DNA of 64,000 bases from Malachius bipustulatus (taxonomy: Eukaryota; Arthropoda; Insecta; Coleoptera; Melyridae), in NCBI GenBank assembly GCA_910589415.1, contig OU342638.1:9402014-9466013 (forward strand), read 5' to 3'. Within the stretch, counting starts at the first letter, position 1, and each line of letters starts with the position of its first letter. The position numbers were made by a program, and so were the translations under genes. Below, piece by piece: positions 10,749 to 22,662 of this stretch. A model generated the notes under the pieces. The model did no database searches. It was not told where the DNA came from and saw nothing but the letters and a program-made list of their open reading frames with translations.

Positions 10749-10752
10749 GTGC

Positions 10753-11615
10753 AAAAGGCTTGGTAATTCTAGACGTTATAAAGGGAGCATGGATGTCAAA
10801 TATTTCCACTAGCTTGTCTGTCAAGTAATGAATTTTATGATCTATATTGTCCAAGTACAACAAGCAATCCCACCGGGTATCAATCAAGGACGTATTAAAA
10901 TCTTCAATACAGAATGCTCCGAAATTCCTATATGAAACGAGTTAAGGCCTAGGATGAACGTGTTTTAAGTTTAGGGTGCAAAATATTGCCCGATGATCTG
11001 AAATCTGGTGGGCAAAAACTCATGAGTCAAGAACCATATCATTCCTGTTTATAAAAATGACGTCTAGAAGGGTCTGAGAATTTTTTCCCACACGAGTAGG
11101 CTCAGTTATTAGTTGAGTGAAATCATACGAGTTCACGCACTGTAAGATAGAATAGTCAGTAAACTGATCCTGATTTATATCGCCCATAATGACAATATTG
11201 TCAAACTGGGGCACGACAAAAGAAAGTAAATTATCTAGATACTCTAAAAAATCTGGTAAATTGCAAGCGGCTGTGCGGTATATCGTACCAACCAAAAATG
11301 CAGTGCCACCAACCTCAACGGAGACCCACACATGTTCCACGCCACCAACACAAACAAGTTCGCTAAGGACGACAGAGTATTTAAAAGTATCGCGAATGTA
11401 AATTGCCACACCACCACCTCGACTTCCTCGATCTTTACGTACTATACGAAAACCACGTATATATATAATGAGTTATCAGTTACCCCATCATCAAGCCAGG
11501 TCTCAGTTACACCAACAATATCAAAACGATTAAGATACGCTGAGGCCGAGAACAGGTCAAATTTAGGAAAGAGCGAGCAAGTATTGTAATCACCAAGTTT
11601 TAAGTTCTTAGTCAT
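10753..11615 (-). pseudogene. LINE ORF2 N-terminus: endonuclease domain
   Basis: ORF2 begins at ATG 11615, overlapping the ORF1 stop by ATGACTAA. The first frame contains VTETWLDDGV. After a frameshift near 11450 the frame continues with RGGGVAIYIRD, then GTIYR, GDINQD, and PTRVGKNSQTLLDVIF. Another shift near 11020 leads to ISDHRAIF, the conserved terminal His motif. Together these are the AP-type endonuclease that nicks target DNA for LINE insertion. At least two frameshifts disable it. It continues beyond the solo LTR at 9628. Confidence 0.75.
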
Positions 11616-11862
11616 AATGGATTTGAATGGATGAATTTGCGACTTTTTCTAGAAAATACCAACAGTTAGTACTGTTCGCAGTATGATCAGTGGAGACAAT
11701 TTTCCTAGATGTCTTGTTTAAGTAAGTACAGTTTACACAACATAGTTGACTCTGTGCGCAGTCTTTTTTTTCATGGTTACCAGCACAATTTGGACAAACA
11801 ACAACTTCACTCCGACAGTCCTTCCTGTGATGGCCCATTCTACAACATCTAAAACATCTCAT
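11608..11862 (-). pseudogene. LINE ORF1 C-terminus with zinc knuckles
   Basis: Gag-like nucleic-acid-binding end of ORF1. Three cysteine clusters are visible: CFRCCRMGHHRKDC, CPNCAGNHEKKDC, and a third that starts CCVNC and ends TANSTNC. This triple arrangement is characteristic of Jockey-clade ORF1 proteins. The N-terminal part is absent or decayed beyond 11880. The stop codon overlaps the ORF2 start. Confidence 0.75.
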
Positions 11863-12065
11863 AAATATGCGAAAATTTTACGTTATACTGTTAATAATTC
11901 GGTAAATTATTATAAATTATATTTCTAAGTACTTTAGGGTAAAGTTTGATCTAAACTTTATTATTAGTTTGATAAAATACTCCAATTGAATAAATCAAAT
12001 TTGACACAATTACAAAACTATACGTCAGATTATGTCAAACTGTGAATTTAGATCTAAAGGCAGCT

Positions 12066-12307
12066 TCATTTTAGTTTAGAAATCGTCCGCAATGCGCGAT
12101 GCGCTACCGGAATGCACGTGAACAGTGTACCCATTTTCGTCCGTCGATCTGCCGGTCCTTTATAGTATGTTGTCTCTGGTGATGACTTTCTGACGTCAGG
12201 GACGGAGATTTCTGCTTCAGAACTGGTCGTTTCTTCTGCTGTATTGTTGACAACAATATTTGGCTCCAACACCAATGCTGGTTGTTTGACTGGAGTTATG
12301 ACAATTT
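12066..12307 (-). CDS. Exon-like open segment, unknown gene
   Basis: On the minus strand a TTTCAG acceptor at 12308-12313 is followed by an 80-codon open frame ending in TGA at 12066. The product is rich in Thr, Ser and Glu and ends RALRTISKLK. Composition looks protein-like, but I recognise no domain. It could be the last exon of a small host gene or part of an unrecognised element. Confidence 0.25.
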
Positions 12308-12480
12308 CTGAAATTATTTTAACTTATATTAAAGTACAGATTTAAATAGATTTAAAATTGATAAAAGTATTTAAATAAATGTACTTATTGTTAATATTTT
12401 ATTGTTTTTTTTTTCAGTTTGACTCAGCTACTTGCAATATGGTTGTATAGGTACAATTTAACAAATTTATTATTTTTCAG

Positions 12481-12624
12481 AACGAAATCACACAAAATAC
12501 TCCTAATTTACCGTCCATTATAATATTACTGCCTTCGTTCCGATCACATTTCCGGTTACTGCGTTCTGAAAAATGCACGTTTGGTATATTAGCAAAGCAA
12601 ATCATTAATCATCAACTTGAAAAG
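12481..12624 (+). CDS. Exon-like open segment, unknown gene
   Basis: Preceded by a T-rich tract and CAG, followed by GTAACA; 144 bases, exactly 48 open codons in phase 0. It encodes PSIIILLPSFRSHFRLLRS and KCTFGILAKQIINHQLEK. Both splice signals and the intact phase suggest a real or once-real internal exon. No neighbouring exon was found. Confidence 0.3.
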
Positions 12625-13566
12625 GTAACAGTAACATATATTTCTACCTAAAATAATATATCAAATAATGATTATTAAATAAAAATCAAAATGATTGTTA
12701 CTGTGGGAACTTTACTTTTTCTTCTGCTTTATGTTTCTTTGCCGTTTTCTTGAGGTTATCGTACAGCAATTTTAACTGGACCTCATTTCGATGTCCACTC
12801 TTTGCTGTACTATTAAAATTTTACGGCAACCTCTTTCCAGCAATCTGGTTATTTTATGAATAACTAACTGAGCTGTCAAACACGTTGGTGAAACAAGAAT
12901 AGATTTAACTAGAGAATAAAACTTATTCATTCAATAGTTATTTAGAGATTGATTTGCTGTTGTTGAAACCGGGCACTAGTGTCATATTATTTCAGTATAA
13001 AAAACATTTCCCGATTGAATACACGTAATGTCATTGCAGTTTTATATCAATAATGAAAATAATTTATAAATTGACAAAATTGATTATTTATTGAAAAACT
13101 CTTCAAATAATTTTATTCTGAGGGGGATCTAGTTTTTTGAAACTATTTTCATATACTTCAACAGTAATAAAAGTAAACTACATAATTGTATTTTTGTCTT
13201 TCAGTTTTTGTTAATTCTAGTTTTTCCAATATGTCACACTTGTATTTTAAAAATGTATTTAAATCGTTCATAGTCGGCAAGTCTGCTTCATATTTATATT
13301 ATGATTCCCACTCACGTCTTGTGACCATATCTAATTTGTTACAAATAATGTAAATTATTATTAACCTATACCACGAAGCTACATTTTCTCCAAGATTTTT
13401 CAAAACTCTCAAATGTTTTGTAGTATTGTCATATAGATTTCTCAACTCGAAACTAGATTCCTTAATAATTGAATGCTGCTAAAAAATGGCTCGAATATGA
13501 TTATGAATAATCAACTTTTTCTTTTCATATCTGTCTAATAGAATTTGCCATGCAATAGCATAATTA
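12625..13566. other. AT-rich stretch with no recognised gene
   Basis: No gene or clear repeat end is seen apart from a short inverted match around the tracts near 12760-12800. Confidence 0.5.
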
Positions 13567-13782
13567 CTAGCTGAGATTTGATTTGATTATTTGGGCAGCT
13601 TCGTTACCTAGAGAGGATTTTAAATAATAAATTTTTTTAATGCTATTCAATGATTGATTTTTGTCAACCAAAGCCAAAAGGGTATCTTTAAATTCTAGCC
13701 AAGTAGAATAGTTTCCTTCAAAGGTGGCAAGTTTGATTGGAGGAAGCTTATTCTTGATTTGAGTTATTATTTGATCTAGCAC
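13567..13782 (-). pseudogene. BEL/Pao gag fragment (DUF1759-like)
   Basis: Minus-strand peptide with LPPIKLATFEGNYSTWLEFK, then IKKIYYLKSSLGNEAAQII. This is the signature of the Pao-type Gag domain seen again, intact, at 45842-47494. Only about 70 codons survive and no other Pao part adjoins it. Confidence 0.7.
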
Positions 13783-14564
13783 TAGCTTCAGAAGATGCAG
13801 CTGAAATGTTTTTTACAACAGGTCTGAAAAATAGGTTTACTTCAGTAACTATATCATAATAATTTTTCTAAAAAGTTTCTCTCTCCTTAGAATCTATTTC
13901 TTCTGCTAATACGTCTAACTGATACTGTACGTCTGCAAATTCATCCCATAACGGAACAATATAATATAACAATAATAACAATAATAACAATAATATATTT
14001 ATATAAAATATAAATATAATAGAAAAATATAACGGTTTGTTCACTACTACCAAGCCAACAGAACCAACTCAATTTCGAACATGTCTATACAACTGGGTAG
14101 GTATATAAGTAATGCTGAAGCGAGAGGGTGGAAAATCGGGAATGGGAATTCCAATGCCTGGTTGCTGACTGGGTGTGAATTGTGTAATGTGTAGTAACCA
14201 AGCCAGTAACCAGCGACCGAGAGTTGACAGTGAGGGGTGAGTGTGAGTAATGAGCACTGAGCCACGGAACAATCAGATTATCAGAATCGGAACATTATTA
14301 TATTTCTTGCCGTGACTGAGCGAGCAGTACAGTGACACACGCAGTGAGAAGTAACAACCGTTCATCATAGATCGATGATTCCAAACATTCGGTCAGTAAA
14401 AAGACCCGTTAAAAAATAACGGAAAGTTACTGAACTACACATCTCTGTTGCAAATGTAAATTTTGCATGACCACATCCACATCAAATGAATTACAGTTCT
14501 GATCGCCAGCTGTTTTTTTTTTCAAAAAAGGAACCTGTATATAATGAACACTCTGCGGCATCTA
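13783..14564. other. No recognised gene; short AATAAC microsatellite
   Basis: Contains an (AATAACAAT)n stretch around 13965-13995. The open frames in it have no recognisable domain. Confidence 0.45.
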
Positions 14565-15183
14565 TTACAGCGAAAAACTTTTTGTAGTTGAGCGGTATCT
14601 CTCTTCAGCATTATTACATATTCGTCTGCATTGCCTCTCTTCATCAGCAGCTAAATCTAGAAGACATTCTTTCATTTTTGTGGTCACATCAGCCAGATCT
14701 ATTGAATTGTCCAAAAAAGGGTTTAAAATCCATCTACGCCCATTGTCAGCTTCAGAGTGCAAGTCTGGAAAGTATGTCAAAAGTTGCTCTTGTAAATTAT
14801 GCAAGCTCTATATCATGCAAGGAATGTGAGCCGATACTGCAAAATTTTGGTCTGTTGCATTTTCTTCAACAATCGTCTGAACACATGGAAACGACTCAAA
14901 CATTTTGTTTTGCAGAGGGGTTGGCCACAAAAAAAGTTTTGCGTGAAATGCTTTTACTTTATCTTTAGCTGTTAAAATATTTTCTTCTCTTCCTTGAAGG
15001 TTCTTGTTCAAATTGTTAAGGTGGTTATAAAGATCTGCCAAAAATTTCAAGATCCAAATAGGTTCAGAAAAACGATAAGCATATTCAGATTTTACATCTT
15101 GTAAGAACATTAACAATTCAGCTCTCAGTTCCAGAACTCTTGTCCAATACCTTTCCTTTGGATAGCCACCTGACCTGTGTGTG
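14565..15183 (-). pseudogene. hAT-type transposase remnant (GTF2IRD2/ZBED-like)
   Basis: The minus strand starts with VRWLSKGKVL, loses frame, and continues with RVLELRAELLMFLQD, then SEYAYRFSEPIWILKFLADLY, NLQGREENILTAKDKV and WILNPF. These follow, in order, the C-terminal part of hAT-derived transposases of the GTF2IRD2/ZBED5 type. One frameshift near 15150 and one in-frame stop near 14806 show that it is dead. The final dimerisation segment is cut off near 14565. A CACAG acceptor-like sequence precedes the start. Confidence 0.7.
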
Positions 15184-15369
15184 ATAAAGAAGTTATTAAG
15201 TTATTAAAAAGTTTATTACTTTAAAGTTTAAAGTATGAAATATAGTAGATTGCAGCATGTTCATGGAGAAAAAGATCATTAATTTCTCTGGTCAGCTGTA
15301 AGAATCTGTTTGAATATCTTATTCAAATTTGTAATTCAATAAAATAATAAAACTAAATATTTTTATACC

Positions 15370-16009
15370 TTTTGTCCACCGATTTTTGCAAGTCGTTTTT
15401 AATGATAATGTTACACAAGTGTGTTCTTAAAAAAAAAATTTCAGGACAATAACTTTTTTTAATAAGGGAACCTTCGTCCGTACAGTTTAACATCTTGCTC
15501 ATAGTCTAAGATAAATAAGTTTACATAAGTAATGTAATTAAGTTGAAACTTAAATGGTATCTTTACAATAGTGTCATTAGTAGCTTACCAAGTCAGTTGC
15601 CGATTTTTTATTGGATCCAATATTATTGGCTTCAACGAATCAAGATCAATAATAGATATGGTGCTGCTATTTGTTGAGGTTGACGAAAAACTTGACACAG
15701 ATATAGTGTCAACTTCACTTATATTTTGAACTACTGGACATTGTTATGCTGTTCTATAAAATCTATTTTGCATTTTAACTAAAAAACGAAATATATTAAT
15801 AATGCCCTCTGCTTACTAATTATAGGAAGTAAAACCTATGAATATAATTAGATAGGTACCTACCAAGTTTCCATCCTCTATTTTAGCCTTCTCTTCACGA
15901 TATGATTCCAGTTTGGTTATAAACTTCTTTCTGAGGTCTAACTGTGGAATTATCTCCTTGACATCCTCTAAATTTAAATTGAGGAAAACTTCTTCGTCGA
16001 TTTCATTTT
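15370..16009 (-). pseudogene. Exon-like segments of a SAM-domain-like gene
   Basis: Three open pieces on the minus strand with splice-like borders. The first, 15864-16009, follows TATAG and precedes GTAGGT. It encodes IDEEVFLNLNLEDVKEIIP plus LDLRKKFITKLESYR, which resembles the second half of a SAM domain. The second, about 15595-15740, is Ser/Thr-rich and precedes GTAAGC. The third, about 15370-15504, encodes KMLNCTDEGSLIKKSY. Phase joins between pieces two and three work only with a non-obvious acceptor. It could be a host gene fragment or a domesticated sequence. Confidence 0.35.
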
Positions 16010-18151
16010 CTATAAGTTAAATAATCTTGAAAAAATTGTTGGTCTATTATAATAGGTTATAGGCAGTGATAATCATATTGGGGTAGGTAAGTAGGGTAAA
16101 TAATAATATTTGGATTTCATTTATCCATATTTAATGAATAAAATCATTTTCTCAGTTAATGTTTGTAGAATCAAAAAAATCCGACACAATAGGATTTTTG
16201 ATTATCTATTAAATTACACTTATTAGTATAGCCACTAAATAATGAAGCATAATAGGTACTATCCAGTATAACTTGACAGGATGACAAATAAAGTAATAAA
16301 TAATAATTTAGACTATTAGGTAGGAACTTATTACTATAATAAGTACTCTGTAGTTACTATAATATCATTACATCATCCCAACCCAAAGATCCACTGAATA
16401 GTGACTGAAATGACGGTATTGGTAAGGAGTACCGATGGGCGATACCGAATTGGGTGAAGGATTTTGTTATTCACTAATCCCAGGGGTCAATTGGGCGATA
16501 AACGAGAAACTAGGGGATTATAAGAGATAAGTGGACAGACAAGAAATACATGTGCGGCCTTGCCCATATATATAGCCGTGTTGCCAGATTTATTTTCAAT
16601 AACTGCTACTTGTTCGACACTAAAGGGTGGCCAATGAAAAAGGTTTTTTATCATTTACTTATATTCAAGGGATTGTTGAATAGTATTAACGAATTATGAT
16701 TTATTGTTTAGTAACAAAATCATGACCTTTCGTGTTTTCCATATTTTCTACTGAAAACTCACCATGTTTTTAAATCTAAGCAATTCCAATGCCAAATATC
16801 TCTGGAATTTACTACTTCTAATCAATTAAATTTAAAAATTAAACTTCTCTTTAATAATACACATCTATTTTCAAAACTAAAGCGCATATAGGTATATTAA
16901 TCATCCTCTCCCATACAAAAAATTTGTTAATTCTATTATCGCATACCTATAGGATAAGGAATTTTCATAATGTTGAAATGGTTAATTTTAAATATTGAAT
17001 CCCCTAATTATTTGACAGAGAAATATTTAATGAATATTTTTTCAAGAATTAAAACAAAAGTCTTTTCTGCTACATTAATTATTATTAAGTATGCAATCGA
17101 ATCGTTCAATCGTTTTCGTGAAAATTAGGAAACATTTTTGACTAAAATAATATTAGGCAGTTCTAACACAACTTTCTATTATTTCTATCCTTCCGGTGGA
17201 GTACCTATAGGTACTGTAGGTACATATTTCATTGCAATGGTATTTTCTCACAGCACTTTCAAATGTGTAAACAAAAAATAAGAAATTTGAAACAAACTGA
17301 ATGACTTCTGCAAACAAATACTTTTCTAAAGTATAATTATTGCAACATGAAATTGAAAACATCGTGAAAATTTATCATGATTTTCTCAAAGGCAATAACT
17401 TCGTCAATAGAAAATTATGATAAATTTATGATAAATGAATTCATAGTAATTGATTGCTTTTTATGGTTTATTTGAGTAGGTATAGCAGCGACGTTTACTT
17501 TTCTATTAATGTTTCATGTTTCTGCTGTGTAGGTATAGTATAAAATAATTGTAAATGCACTAAGGGATTGATGTATTTGATAGAACTTTAAAAAATAATA
17601 CATCAAGTATTAACATTATTATTTTATTTTTTTCAATTTTATTTAATGTAGAAAATCGGAATTTCTGTAAAATATGGCAACGTAGCCATACAAGAGCATG
17701 CAAATAACTCAACGGTATTTAAAAATTCCTTCGCCCAATTGAGCTGTAGGATTATAAGCACCCCCGTCGTGTCGAAGGATCACTCAGGTAATTTCGCCCA
17801 ATTGAGAAACGCCGAATATGAATGTGTACTTTAATTGAAATTAATATTCCGAAAACGCCAGATAAGCTTTTGGATTTTAGGTACTATTTTGCGTCTGCAT
17901 CAAAAATTATATAAAAAACCGTAAAATAGTATTATTTAAAATTCTATACGAGATCGAAGTTCCAGAAAGTTGGAAATACCTCATGCATAGCTGAATTGTG
18001 GGCTGCCTAAAGTACGGGGTTATTAACTAACCTATTGACTATAATCATATCACCCTCGTGTGATATTTTACTTTTCAACTCTAGAGTGATATATTTGTCA
18101 TTTTCGAAGTACTTACCTAAGTAGTGCGCTATTTGGCATGGCGTTTTTATA
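16010..18151. other. AT-rich stretch with no recognised gene
   Basis: No convincing coding sequence. CGCCCAATTGA-type motifs recur around 16490, 17710 and 17800, but I cannot define an element. Confidence 0.45.
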
Positions 18152-18846
18152 CAGGATGCATCATATATCCTTCTCTATATTTCGGTCAAGACGTGCAAAA
18201 TATCTGTGACTTTTCCTGAAATATCCTGAAAAAACTGAAAAATCGAGATTTCTAATTTTTGCCATATCTTTTTTATTATTGGAGATTAAGAAATAATTTT
18301 TTGTTGGCTCACATAAGTCGGCAAGAGCTACCCATCTGACGTTTAAAAAATTTTCAAAGCCGATCAGATCCCGGAGTTTTCACAGCCAACTTTCGTTTTT
18401 CTTATATCCGCCATATTGTTTTTTATGTTGTTTTGGTATAAAAAAAAAATAATAAAAACCAAAAGTTGCTTAACTTCAAAAATTATTTAAAAAATTTTTT
18501 ATTCTTCTTTTTTCTTTGCAAAAATACAACTTTTTAGACCGAATTTCATGGATAAATTAAAAAACCATAAGACAAGCACTATTTCGGCGTATTTTAACAA
18601 TGTTGACGTATTTCGACGATTTTTTTTTTAATAAAAATAATTTTTTTTTTTAGTTTATTAATTTTTGGTTTCCATTATTTTTTTCATGTCGAAAGGCATA
18701 AAAAAATAATATGGCGGCCTTAAGAAAAACGAAAGTTGACTGTGAAAACTCTTGAATCTAGTCGGCTTTGTCGACTTTTCCATCGTTTCTCTAATTTAAA
18801 CGACCCTGTATCTATTAGTAGAGAAGGATATATGGTGCACCCTCTG
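18152..18846. mobile_element. Palindromic TA-target element, family A (copy 1)
   Basis: Ends CAGGATGCATCATAT and ATATGGTGCACCCTCTG, flanked by TA. The two halves are inverted copies sharing CCATATCTTTTTTATTATTG and GCCGACTAGATC-type blocks. Related copies lie at 21131, 33912, 27890 (half) and 55949 (half). No coding capacity is seen. Confidence 0.7.
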
Positions 18847-19060
18847 TATACCTACCTACCTATCTATATTTTTTCTAGACGTGAAATTCTCGAGCCAAAT
18901 ATTATACGAGTAACAGCCAATATTATAAAGGCTCATTAGGCTAACATGCAGATTTCTGCGCTCGCTTTTGAAGTTAATATCGACGTCAAAAATGACTTTT
19001 ATTAACATTTTTGTAATTACTTTCATGTCAAGAATAGATAAATTTAAAAAAAATCACTAA

Positions 19061-20706
19061 CCCCGGGTGGCACCAATATAACTCTGACAACTTGTTGGAT
19101 AATCACTAATCAAATGTAACAACTTGTCACATTTTATTTGCGTTGCACGAACCAAATCAACTCAATTCCAGTTGCATGTCAGCTAATCACTTGCTACATT
19201 GATGCACAATATTACAACCTAGCAAAATGCAAGCAGTGAATGAAAGATACGGTTGACAGTAGGCCAACTTTGAAATTTCCAACCAAGAAATGAAAAAGAA
19301 GAATGGAATCAATGGATTCTGATTGGTGGATTCCTTCCATCTAAGATTTGATAATAATAATAGTAAAATTAATTATTTTATTTATTATTGTTTGGTTATT
19401 GGACTGTATTTTTGCCTTATTGTTATTTTGAATTGAATATTTTATTTTTGGATCTGCTGGGTTTGTTCTTGTTGTGAATTGTTATTCTCTGGTTGTGTTA
19501 TATGTATTATTTTGTGAAGATCTTGGATAAATCCAAAAGAAAAAACTTTACGGAACAAGACGAGGAAATTTTAATTCATATTGATGGAAAGTAAGTAACA
19601 ATGATAAGGTTATCTAATAATAAATATCCTGTAATGAAATACATTCTGTACAAAGTCTTCTCTATCTTCTAGTGGCTCGTCAGTACCTTCAAGTCATCAT
19701 TGACAAGAGCAAAGTTGTGAAGAACCGTACAAGCTGCAATAATATAAAATTTTCTTTGAGTCTTGTTCCACAGTCCAAAACTGAGACATGAAAGTCTATT
19801 TAGTCCCAGGACCCCGAATCAGAGCTCCATCACATTCCTGGTAGAAATCTGTGACCTACTGTAAACTTTGGTCGATGCTATCCTGTTGCCACGAGGCAGT
19901 GAAAATATAATTTGACTTCAGGCGTGTATGCATATTATTATAGTGACTCTGTGGACAATTCTACGTACAGTTAACTTGTGCAAATTAATATGGTCACTTA
20001 TTGTCACCAAAAACAACAACAAAATAAATTGTAGATCTCGACTAATAATTGACTTGCTTCGAAATGCTATTTATGGTTGTATTTCATTTCCAAAATTTTC
20101 TAGTAGCTGAACTGATTCTTTTGAAAAAAAATTTCTGGGTATTACAATGTTCATCAGAATCAGTAGGTACAGGTACTTGTAGAAATTGTATATGAAATTG
20201 AAGAATTGTGTGACATCTGCAAAACATAATAATAGTTAATTATTTCATATTTCCTGTTAATATTAATAATATATTTGAAATATTTGGTAATAATTTTTTA
20301 TAAAATAGTGTTTTTTTACATCAGACTATTATATTGTAGTATATTTATGACTAACAGATGAATAAATTGCAAGTACTTACCTTATATTTTAATGAAAACT
20401 ATAATTTATTAGAATTTTCTCAATTTCTATGACTGTAAAGTTGATCGTCATACTTGTAATCACCCAACTATCTGTGATTATTCTGACAACAGATGTGACA
20501 AGTCTTCAGAGACATAATCATGTTGGTGCAACCCAAATTATTATCTGACAATGGATCTATCATGTAGCAAGAGATTATTGTGACGACTTGTCACATCTCT
20601 TGACGTCTTGCTACATTTGTGACGACTTGTCACATTTTCCTCTGACAAGTTGTCAGAGCAGATAATCGCTTGCTACATGAACTGAATTTATTGGTGCAAC
20701 CGGGCT
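19061..20706. mobile_element. PIF/Harbinger remnant inserted in the MITE
   Basis: Ends CCCCGGGTGGCACCAATA and, inverted, GCCCGGTTGCACCAATA, flanked by TAA (19058-19060) and TTA (20707-20709). On + near 19525-19588 an open piece reads KNFTEQDEEILIHIDGK, like the Myb/SANT protein of Harbinger elements. On minus at 19695-19885 is a transposase tail. A right-end copy recurs at 56960-57135. Confidence 0.7.
19695..19885 (-). pseudogene. Harbinger DDE transposase C-terminal remnant
   Basis: Minus strand encodes SRSQISTRNVMEL, an in-frame TGA, then FGVLGL and YIIAACTVLHNFALVNDD. The STR...E.xFGVL and AC.VLHN.AL pattern marks the end of PIF/Harbinger nucleases (DDE_Tnp_4 family). One stop codon and missing upstream catalytic parts make it inactive. 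Confidence 0.65.
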
Positions 20707-20785
20707 TTAGACTCGATACCTTCTTCAGAAATGGTCACAGAAATCTGCCCGTTAACTTAATGAGCCTTTATAATACCAGCTGTAA

Positions 20786-21130
20786 TAAGAGAATGAAAAT
20801 TTGTGGGTTATCGGCTCAAGTTCATTAGGTAATCTAAAATTCCAAAGACAAGCAAGAGAAAAACACTGACCGTGAAGACCTGGATGGTCATTTCGCTATT
20901 TTTTTGTAGTTATGGTCATCAACAGAGATGTCGCTACTGATTAAGTATAGATATAGATCGTGAGTTCCATGTGAATGCAAGCTGGCTGATTTTTTGATTA
21001 AGACGAGGAATTGCACTTGCTGGTAGGGCATGCCGATGAGTCCAAAAGAGCGAAATGTCTTTATTAGAAATTTTTTACTGTTACATAAATTCATACACTT
21101 TCTTTATTTTGCGAGTCGCTTTGCTTCATA
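20786..21130. other. Spacer with no recognised gene
   Basis: Short region between two mobile elements. A 68-codon frame on minus has no recognisable domain. Confidence 0.4.
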
Positions 21131-21722
21131 ATACTTGTCCAGTGTAAGTTGCATTACATGGGGATCTTGGAAACGGGATCAAGAGATACAGGGTCGGTTA
21201 AATTAGTGAAAAGCTGCACAATTTAATGCTTAATGAGAATCTGAATTTTTTCTTTGAATATTTCCAGTCGTTGCTGAAATATCCTGTAAAAACTGAAAAA
21301 TAAAATTTATTATTTTAGCCATATCTTTTTTATTATGTATTTTTTTTTATTTTATACCGAACGACATAAAAAACCAATATGGCTGCCATAAGAAAAACAA
21401 AAGTTGGCTATGAAAACTCGAGAGATCTAGTCGGCTTTGAAAATTTTTGTAATGTCAAATGGATAGCTTTTGAAGAGACTTATGTAAGCCTACAAAAAAT
21501 AATTCATTATTTCCCAATAATAAAAAAGATATGGCTAAAATAAGAAATTTTGATTTTTCAGTTTTTTCAGGATATTTCAGCAACAACTGGAAATATTCAA
21601 AGAAAAAATTCAGATTCTCATTAAGCATTAAATTGTGCAGCTTTTCTCTAATTGAACCGACCCTGTATCTCTCGCCGTTTCCAAGATCCCCAATGTAATG
21701 CCACTTACACTGGACACACTGT
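21131..21722. mobile_element. Palindromic element, family A (copy 2)
   Basis: Arms share AGTGTAAGT-GCATTACAT and GGGGATCTTGGAAACGG in inverted order and end in CACACTG next to TA. The left tip has lost a few bases. The core carries the same inverted blocks as the 18152 element. Non-coding. Confidence 0.65.
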
Positions 21723-22523
21723 ATAGGTACCTAAATTGTGATGAAATAAAAAACTAATATTTTTTGCATATAAAAGTATATTTAAGAAAAAATTATGTGT
21801 ACAATCAAAATTAATAGTCCAAAGTATCTTACAGTAATTAAATTTTTAATACTTAATAATTAATATTAAATAAATTATTAAATGTATTATAAAGCAGTTA
21901 TTGTAAAGTCATTAATCTACTTGCAGTTTTATTTAGTGGTAAAGCTAACATTTAAATTTTTCAGAGGTTTAATCGTTCCTCAATCAAAAAGCTTACTTTT
22001 TGTCGCTGCCCATCAAATAAAACTATACAAGACGTTGCGTATAAAAGTAGGTGTATAGTACATTAGGTACATTTTTATTTAACATTTCAGTTTATGCAAA
22101 TAATTTTAAAACTAAGTAAATAACAGGTAAAGTTTAATGCAAACTAATAATTATTACATCATATAGCTACTTTTCTAAGTTGTCCAATTATTAAGTTGTT
22201 AAAAAATTAAAGCTTGTCAATTATTATTAAAGCAATAATTATTATAAAGTGATATTTAAATAATACATTTGATGACTCAGTCCCTTATTACCTATTATAG
22301 CTTATTAAAATAACAGTGCCCCACATTACTATTAAGGGTCGTAGCTCTATGTTGGATATAATAATTATAAGCACATTGTCTATAATGTTATAAAATAACT
22401 TAAAAAAATTATCTAAACGAAATTCAGTAAGACATTGTAAAGTTAAACATTTACTTTTAGTTTATCTATTATAGAGGAATAAAAGCATATAATTTATTTT
22501 TAGTGCCTTGACAATTTATTATA
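21723..22523. other. AT-rich stretch with no recognised gene
   Basis: Very AT-rich; no open frame above 60 codons and no repeat end seen. Confidence 0.5.
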
Positions 22524-22662
22524 GAGGGTGCTTCAGGAGGAAAGGGGACTATTTGAAAATTGGATACCTACATCTTACAAGTTTAAATGAATTTTTCTAC
22601 TTGTCATGCGCCATACTATTGCCTCCTTAAATATTTCCCTTTCCTCCTCAAACACCCTCCTG
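22524..22662. mobile_element. Short MITE, 139 bp
   Basis: Imperfect terminal inverted repeats: GAGGGTGCTTCAGGAGGAAA on the left, and the complement of TTTCCTCCTCAAACACCCTC on the right. Flanked by TA. Non-coding. Confidence 0.55.

Larger units (their letters stand above)
9304..11880 (-). mobile_element. Jockey-like LINE, decayed and split by a solo LTR
   Basis: Minus-strand non-LTR retrotransposon: the end of ORF1 with zinc knuckles, an overlapping ORF2 start, an endonuclease domain, then the linker toward reverse transcriptase. The reverse transcriptase itself is missing because the copy is cut near 9300. A solo LTR (9633-10748) sits inside ORF2. Several frameshifts show it is dead. Confidence 0.75.
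18914..20782. mobile_element. TWA-target MITE split by a Harbinger insertion
   Basis: Terminal inverted repeats CAGCCAATATTATAAAGGCT and, inverted, CCTTTATAATACCAGCTG, with TAA on both sides (18911-18913, 20783-20785). Sister copies at 38704 and 47782 are about 220 bp, so this one carries about 1.65 kb of inserted DNA. The 3-bp TWA target is typical of PIF/Harbinger elements. Confidence 0.75.

Noticed and set aside
13868..14272. Hydrophobic minus-strand frames
   Set aside because: Overlapping frames of low complexity caused by the AATAAC microsatellite and its flank.
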